Source: Aurantiochytrium sp. KH105 (Eukaryota; Sar; Bigyra; Thraustochytrida; Thraustochytriidae). From it: a stretch of DNA of 64,000 nucleotides. The notes beneath the pieces are model-generated. The model searched no databases, was not told where the DNA came from, and saw only the letters and a list, made by a program, of their open reading frames with translations. The position numbers were made by a program, and so were the translations under genes. The stretch spans positions 1 to 64,000 of the forward strand of contig BGKB01000047.1 in assembly GCA_003116975.1 (NCBI GenBank), in the 5' to 3' direction. This document shows positions 42,128-49,900 of this stretch, in pieces (the stretch's first letter is position 1; each line of letters begins with the position of its first letter).

Positions 42128-43219
42128 CTACTCTTGGTCACTTGTCATCTCTTCTCTTCCCTTTTCTTCTCGGGTTATCGCGGCTACTCTGTGGCCCTCG
42201 CTCTCTGCTGCGGTGTGCCTATTTTCGTCATGTCTTTGCGGAGACCCAAGCAGATCGTAAACCCACACCTCGGATCGTTTCACGCCTGTGTAGCTGCTTG
42301 CCAAGGCGCGCCCCTCCGAAGTTGGTTCCGAAAAGGCAAGGCCGTCGCGCGGGACCACAAATCCATATATACAATGAGCGCGACCTGCGTCGAGTAGCCT
42401 GCGGGCAATACCGCGTCGCCTAAATCGGGGCGATGACCAGATCTGCAAAACGCCGAGCACTGGCTTGCTCGTTTCGTGCGCTGGCTCGCAGCTGCGTGAA
42501 CACGCATGCTGGTTGTCGCATAGACGTTCGAGCGTTACAAAACCGGCGAGTTCCGTGCCTACCACGTAAATCAAGCTGTACCGGAGCGGCGAATCGCTCC
42601 AGCCGTCCACAGCGTCAACAAATCCCATGTCAGGATCTACGACGCAACGCTTGAATTCCCGAACACTTTGAACCAGCGCCGACTTGGTGGCCATGGCGCC
42701 ACGCGGCAGCACCACGACGCGCTCTTTGCCACCACAGCGCCGAGAGAGGACCCAGTCGTCGCGAATCGACCTCGCTGGCACAGTCGATGTCGCCGCAGCC
42801 GCTGCGCCAAGGTCCCCGCTCCGCTTGCAAAAGATGCGATGCTGCGCCTCGTCGCTTTGCACGCCTGGTGCGAACATCATCCCGCACTTTTTGCACGTGA
42901 TTTGCTCAAAATGACGCTGTCCAAAATCCAAAAAGATTTGCTCGCCCGCGCCATCCGCCTTGCGCGCTTTACGCCGCGGAGGGGGTGTCTTGACATGAGT
43001 CGCTCCTCGGCTCTGGCTCGACCCCGTGCTCGACAGACTTCCAAAGCTTTTGGAAAAGGCCATTGGCGGCGTGTGAATCCGAGGCTCGGAGCTCTTGCTC
43101 GTTGTCGTTGTCGTCATCGTCAGCTTCGCATCGCGCGAGGTTTTGCCCCTCTTCGTGGGCGTGCCACGCCCCTTGCTCGCAGGACTTGTCCAGCAGTCCC
43201 ATCGTCGCTTCGTCGCCAT
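42128..43219 (-). CDS. ECO1: Eco1/ESCO-type cohesin acetyltransferase
   Basis: 363 residues from an ATG. A basic, disordered N-terminus (~1-92) precedes a zinc finger at ~109-131 (CKKC, then HRIFC) and a C-terminal GNAT-like domain (~155-325). Acetyl-CoA binding motif RFRRRGIARRLLD (~266-278) and the family signature LAFSEPTSEGRALASSY (~295-311) are present, with VLGVLQIW before them. ESCO enzymes acetylate the Smc3 head lysines during S phase and so establish sister-chromatid cohesion in the nucleus. The last zinc ligand appears to be Cys131 instead of the usual His. Residues ~330-363 form a charged tail. It ends 100 bases from the end of the convergent E2 gene. Confidence 0.88.
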   Translation of the reverse strand: MATKRRWDCWTSPASKGRGTPTKRGKTSRDAKLTMTTTTTSKSSEPRIHTPPMAFSKSFGSLSSTGSSQSRGATHVKTPPPRRKARKADGAGEQIFLDFGQRHFEQITCKKCGMMFAPGVQSDEAQHRIFCKRSGDLGAAAAATSTVPARSIRDDWVLSRRCGGKERVVVLPRGAMATKSALVQSVREFKRCVVDPDMGFVDAVDGWSDSPLRYSLIYVVGTELAGFVTLERLCDNQHACSRSCEPAHETSKPVLGVLQIWSSPRFRRRGIARRLLDAGRAHCIYGFVVPRDGLAFSEPTSEGRALASSYTGVKRSEVWVYDLLGSPQRHDENRHTAAESEGHRVAAITREEKGREEMTSDQE

Positions 43220-43948
43220 CTTGCTCTTGCTGCGCGGAACTAAAGGCTATTATTTTGCGTCTGTTGCTGCCAAAGCGCCTGCGCCTGCCCTTCTGGCAAT
43301 TGCTTGCGCTGCCTTGCCGGGCAGCTCGCCACCTGCTCCACGTGTTCGGGGGCCCGGCCCTCGGCCGCGCCAAACTTGTCTGGGTCGAGTGGTCCTGCCT
43401 GCCCAAAGACGCCGCTGTGACGGTTAGGCAGTGATGGAAAAAAAAAAAAAGCTTCTCCCAACGCGCCCGCACAGTTAGTCTTTGCTCGCTCGCGGGAGTG
43501 CGCATGCACACACGCACACACTGACCAACCCGCGCAAAATATGTCCAACAAGAGGAGAAGAGGGACACCCTCCCCCCCCTCCGCACCCCCCCCCCCCCCT
43601 AAAAAAAAAAGAGAAGCAAAGAATGGCATAGCATTTCTTTGATAGAAGATTCATACCATGCCAATCTGACGAAAACTGAATAACCATCATCGTCATTCTC
43701 TTTTTTTAATCTCGGCCTGGACTGAGCCTGGACCTAGGCTCCTTCAGTTTCCTCTTGTCATCGTCTTCTCTCTCAAAAGGGCCAAGGTCAAGCACGTTTG
43801 CGAGTAAAACAGCAACAAGAATACATGGGAAAGACACGCTGTGACGCAACCCAACAGTGGGCTTGACGCGGAGAAGAGTGAGCAATGAGTAGAAAATAGT
43901 TCATCCTTCCGATCAATGTTGAAGTCATGGAAACAAAACCTAGTTCTC
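43220..43948. other. Spacer between the ESCO gene and the giant chromatin gene
   Basis: About 730 bases with the ESCO promoter at one end and the 3' region of the giant gene at the other. It contains an A run (43440-43450), a 14-base C run at 43586-43599 next to an A run, and no supported gene. Open frames on minus here (43240-43629) are pieces of leader sequence with biased composition. Confidence 0.4.
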
Positions 43949-46900
43949 TTACTTCTTCTTCTTCTTGGTGTTCTTCTTCTTGCGGTTACGAGCAGAGCGT
44001 TTAAGCGCTGAAATACGATTGGCGCGCCTCGAAAGCTCAGCAAACATGACCGCCGAATCGAGAGCCGTGATACGCACAGCCAAACTGCTCGGAGTCTTGG
44101 TGCGCAGCGCAAACCCAGCGTCACCGTACAAATTGTGGTACCAATTCTCGAGCGGGACCGCCGTCTCCAGAATGGCGCACTCGAGAAAGCACGCCGCTTG
44201 GCGCAAGTCACGCCAATTAGCCGCAGATGTCACAAGCCTAATCCAGCCAGCGCGCAGATTGTACATCCACACACTGTTGTCCTCAAACTTGTGCAAGTGG
44301 ATCGCAAGCTCAATATTCAGCAGGACGACCTTGAGGTCAAGCAAGCACTTGTCCTCGAATGAGGATTTGACCGTGAGCGAAGAAGGGGACGCGTCCATGA
44401 CTGCGCGAAGATGTCGCTCGCGGGCCTCTTCGCCAACAACGGCAGCCGAGAGACCCGTTGCGCAAAACCGCTGCGGCGCGGCCTCCTCGCTGCCGTCCTT
44501 GGAAACCTCGCGAAGGTGCGCGCCAACAAGCGAGTCCGGAATCTTACGGCTCTCGGTAAGCTTGCGCTTACGCGCGGCTTCACTCTTGGCGTTGCAGGCA
44601 TCCTCGAGGACGTCAAACTTGCGGTCCCAGACCTCGCCACGCGTCAAAAGCTTGCACCGCGACTGAATTGCAGCGAGAAGGGCGGCCTCACGCTTGGCCT
44701 TGCCGTTCAAACTGTCCAGGAACTCGTTCATGCGTCTGCGCCCGGCAATAACACGCCAGCCGATCTCTTCCGGGGAAGCAATTTTGTGCGTGACAGCCTC
44801 TTGGCCGAGGAGCACAAAGAGCTTCGAGTAGTCCCCCGAAAAGTACATGTATCGGTTGAAATAGCGATCCAGCCCAAGAAACTTGGGCCGCACCGAGACG
44901 GTCTGGAGCTTCCACTCCAACTCGGCCTTCCAGCGCTTCGCGTCATCCTTGGCTTTCTTTTTCGCCTTTTGTCGCTCGATATCGCGCTCCACGCGCTCAA
45001 TCGCGCGCAAAAGGCTCTTGCTCAGGGAACCCTCGTGCTTCTTTTTGAATTCGTCCAGCTTGCGCGCCATGCGCTTCTGCTCCGCCACGCCTTCTCCCGA
45101 AAGCCGGTCGAGAACCCCATCGTCCTCCTCTTCTTCTTCGGCATCCGTTTTGGAAGACGCCTCGATGCGCGGCGGATTGAGACGCCACCGCTGCCGTGTT
45201 CGCACGCTGATCCACATACGGCGGTCCACTTCTTCGCGAAGCAGGGCGGAGTCGCTTGCGAGTTCGCACAAAAGTCGCAACATTTGCGTCCGCAGGTCGA
45301 AATCAATATCCTCGTATCGCTGCGTGCCAAGAGCGACGACAAATTTGCGCAAGAGAGCGACTTCGGACCCATTCGTCCATCGTTCAGGTGCACATGGATC
45401 CGTAGCGGCCGGCACGGGGTTTCCTTCGCCATCAGAGATCGCCGCTTTGCGATACCGACGCTGCTCCTCCAGCGTCTGGGCCTCCAGACGCTCGAGCTCG
45501 CGACGCTCGTCGTCGATGCCGTTCCTGTCACTATCCACCACAAGGAGGGCCGAGTCTCGCTCCATCTCCAACAGCTCTTCCAAGCTCACGTGCTCCACGC
45601 GTTCCTCCAAGTGCAGATACAGGAGTTCGAATTTTTTGGTGGCTTCGTCGTAAGCAACAACACTCGCCTCCTTGCACCCTTCCTCCTCGAAAAATTTCAA
45701 GACGATCGAGCCAAGGTACGACTCGATCACGTCCCGTTTCGTCGCTCCAATACGTAGCAGTTTGGATGAGTCACTGGGCTTGCGTTTCGAAGGCAAACGA
45801 GCAGGCTTGGCTTTCTTGGCAGTGCTGCCATTCGCCTTGTGTGCGAGGGACCCACTGCCACCGTTTCTGCCCTTGGTGTCGAGCTTTGCATCAGCACGTT
45901 CTTCTTCTTCTTCTTGTTCATCCTCTTCCTCCTCTTCTTGATCTTCTTCTTCCTCCTCTTCCTCGTCGATAGCGTTCTCGGCTTCGGCCACTTTAATCTT
46001 TTCTGCCGCGGCAATAGCGCTTCTTCTCGTGGTGCTCCCGTTGGCGCGTCTTCCGGACGGCTTTGCGGGAGGTGGAGGACCAACAACTTCTTCCTCCTCG
46101 TCATCCTCGTCGTCTTCCTCGTCTTCCTCGCCCGCGGTACTCTGCTTGTTCTTCTTTTTCCTCTCCTTGCGCTTGGCCTTCTTTTCACGTTTTTTGGCTG
46201 CGTATTGATCGTAAAGGGCCTGGGCAGCCTCGACCTCGCCGCGATCCATGACGACCGATTCACCATCATCGTCAAATTTGATACGCCAGGCCTTGCGACT
46301 AGTACTGAATGCAACAACCGTGCCTCGGATCAAGGCGTCAGGGTCAGCAGCATTTCCGGCACGCCGTGCCACGCGCGTATCGACGTGTTGACCCGTCTGA
46401 GAGAAGCCTTGTTTTTTCAAAGGTGCACTCAGCGTGTACTCATCGACTGTGGCTCGGACGTGTTTCCTCTTTCGCTTCTTTTTCTTCTTGCCGCCGTCGT
46501 CGTCCGCGTCTGCATCCGCGCTGGCGACACCATCACCGCTGACCCCTCCCGTTTCGGCTTTGCCTGTCGCGGCAGCTACACCGGCACTCGTTGTCGCGCC
46601 TGCACTCGCATCAGCGCCTTCTTCAGTTCCCTCCGGAGCCCACTCCCATTCTTGAAGCCACGGCTCCTCCGGAATACCCTTTTCGTAAGGGTATGGATTC
46701 ATGGCAACCATGCTGTCTTCCTTGAGAACCCACGAGCGAAAAAGCTGGCGCGTCTTTGACGTCAGTGTGTGCGCAACCTTGTAAATGAACGAGCCGCGCA
46801 CATTGTACGTTTTACAATTTGCCCAAATTTGCTCAATGTCGTCGAGCACCTCGCCACAGTCCTTGTAGTGCTTCGGCTTGTTGAGAAACCCATCGACCGT

Positions 46901-49900
46901 GCGCAGGGCCATGGGCTTGTTGACAATCTTGAGATAGTCCGGGTACATTTTGGTGTCTACCTCCTCCCAAAACACGCTCGCTTGCTCCTCGTTGGCAATG
47001 TGGCGCACAACGGCCTGACACCGTCTGCGCGAGTCGGCAGTAATGGGGACATTTGCCGCAGCGTCAGACACAGGATTCGGGCCAAGCTTGGGCACCTTCT
47101 TTTGCGGCCCAGGACCCCCGGCACCTGCACCGCCGCCGCCCGTGCTTCCACGACCCTTGCGCTTGCGCGAACTGGTGGGCGCCGTCGAAGGAGCCGGCGC
47201 GGGCGCCTCAGGCTCAGCAATGCTTTCCTCCTGGGCTGCAGCAGCAGACCGATTCTCTTGCTCAGCAGTCTCGCCGTCTTCAGCGGCAGCTGCGGCGGAA
47301 GCCCCAAAGCTGAAGCCGTCAAGCTTGCGCAAAGTTACGAGAAGGGTGTCAAGAATGAGCCGCTTGCACGGACCTGCTGCATTCGACTTGAAGACACCTG
47401 GGGAAATGCTCTTTTGCAACATGGCGCGAAGTTTTGTCTCAGACTCGGGAACCTGAGGCAGAGTTTCGTGCACATGCGACCGAATCCGCGCACCACGGTT
47501 CGTAGGCATGTCACGAACGGCGACGAGAGCACGCGCCCAGGAAGGAAGAGAGGCGAGCTTTTCCCCACTCAAATTGCTAATGAGTGGTGGAACGAGCGCA
47601 CTCGTCGTCTTCATTTTGACACGACTCGACTTCGACTTGACGCGGCTCTTGGGCTGCGCAATTGGCGCCAAACGCCTTACACCGCCCGACATTGACATCG
47701 ACGAGACACCAAGGCCCGCTGAGCCATCGGCTGCTGCCGCTGCTGCTTGCGCGTTGCTTGTTGAGCCAGACGAGAGCTTGGACGCAGCAGCGATGGCCGC
47801 ACCAATAACAGAGAGGGTCTCCGAGTCGTTGGGGAACTCAATGAGGAGCTCAGCAGACTCGCTCCCACTGTAAGGAGCCTTTTGCAGTCGCTCGATGCGA
47901 TCGTAAATAGGTTTCATGGCTACTTCACGTGTGGCCACAAGGCGCCACTTGGCCATTTTCCGCGCCTGGCGTTTGCTGTGACCCGTTGGCTCGCCATCCT
48001 CATCGACCTCATCATCGAGGTCGTCATTGTCGTTGTCATCATCGTCGTCTTCATCGCGACCACGATTCATCACACAGCTCACGGATACCTGCGTGTGGTG
48101 CAACACTTCCTTAAAGTACTGCGTTTCCCGTCCGAGCTCCATTTGCCGAATTTGCAAAATGCAATAGTAGCGCAAAAGCTCGGGCCAAGTCGCGTCATTC
48201 AAGGGGGCGTAGCGCCGAGCTGAAACACTGCGATCCCGGGCCGCCTCACTCATGTTGGTTTCATGTGTGCTCTGCGAGCCGAGAAAGAGCATCTCGGCAA
48301 GACCAACGTGAAGAGGAACAAGCAAGTGCATGTCACAGGATGCGAGAGCCTGTCGCACCTCGGGCAAAAGCATGACAGGCGTGCGATCCGTACCCTCTTT
48401 AAAGCGCGGCCGTCCGTCGTTCTTATCCGTGGAGTCCCCCAATTTACGCTTGCGCTTGCCCTTTTTTGTCGTCGAGGCGGATTTCGACTTTGCAGACTTC
48501 GACCGCTTCGTTCCGCGCGACATGTTCGAGACCGAACCTCGTCGCGACACCATGTCGTCCTCCTCATCGCCGTCGTCTTCCTCCTCTTCTTCTTCCTCTT
48601 CCTCCTCGTCATCTTCTTCTTCCTCCTCGTAGTCAAAGTCATCATCATCGTCATCAATGTCGAGGTCGTCCTCCTGACCGCCCATGGAAGCGTCTTCGTC
48701 GTCTTCATCACCGTCGCCGTCGCCGCCAGCACCGTCGTCGTCGTCACCGCCCGTGAAAAAATCACCATCCACGTTCGGACGAACAAGACCTTCTTCGATT
48801 TCTGGCACCTTGCACACGTTGAAAAGCGGCGCGTACTTTGAGAAAAAGTCCCAGATCTCCATGAGGTCGCCGCAAAGTGGACCCGGGAAGAGTTTCCGCA
48901 TGGCCTTGAGCGCAAGAGGTTTTGACTCCGTCAGGACCTCGAGGTCGTCAGGGAGATCCTTTTCCATCTGAGCTCCAATGACGTTCTCGATGGCAACGCC
49001 AGCCTTTTCGAGCTGATCGTAGAATCCAATGAGTTCCTTTTTTACCTCTTCTGCCCGTTCGTTCTCGAGCTTGCGTTTGCGCTCGGCCGTTTCTGCCTTC
49101 TCGAGGCGCGCTGCAGCTGATGCAAGCTTGCGTTGCTGCTGCTCGAATTGCGACTCGGCGCGCTTAAGCTCGGTTCGGATCGCCGATTGCTCCTTCTTGG
49201 GTAAATCGTCGACCCCCTCGGCAGCGCCCCGCGCGCGTTCGAGTTCCTTTTGTAAGATATCGAGCGCCTCCTCCTCGAACTTGACCTGATTTTGAAACAT
49301 GACAATATCTTCCTCCTTGTCCTCCTTTTGCTCCTCGCGCTTCTTCTTGATCTCCTCGCGCAGATCGTTGAGGGCGTCGAGATGATCCTGGCGCTCCTTG
49401 ATGCGAGCTTCCTTATCCTCTCGAAGGGTTCGCACGACCTCTTGCTTTTCCTTCTTTTTCTGATCGATGCGCCAGTTTCGTGCATGTCGGTCTTCGATGC
49501 GCATGTGACGACGATTGGCTGTTTCCGAGCGTTTGTCCATTGTTTCCTGGTGCTTGACAATGCGCTTGCGCGCCTTCTCGATGCGCCCGCCCACGGTGGC
49601 AAGTCGTCTCTCGAGGCGCTTTTCGTCTTTGTCACGATCCGAGCGCTGAATAAAGAACTGATGGTTTTGTGCGGTGTCCATGAGTGGCAGAGACTCCAGA
49701 ACCTGGATGAGCTTCTTGTCTTGGATGCCAAACAGATAGTTGCCCATTTGCTCGTTGATGAGCGGCGTCATGTCAACTTGGAACCACTGCAGCTGCTGCG
49801 GTTGCGGAAGGAGGTGAAGGTTGGGAGCTCCGGCCAGATAATTCTTTTCGCTGAGGCCAGGAATGTCCTTACCGACAGCGTCGTCCAGAGCATCCCAAGC

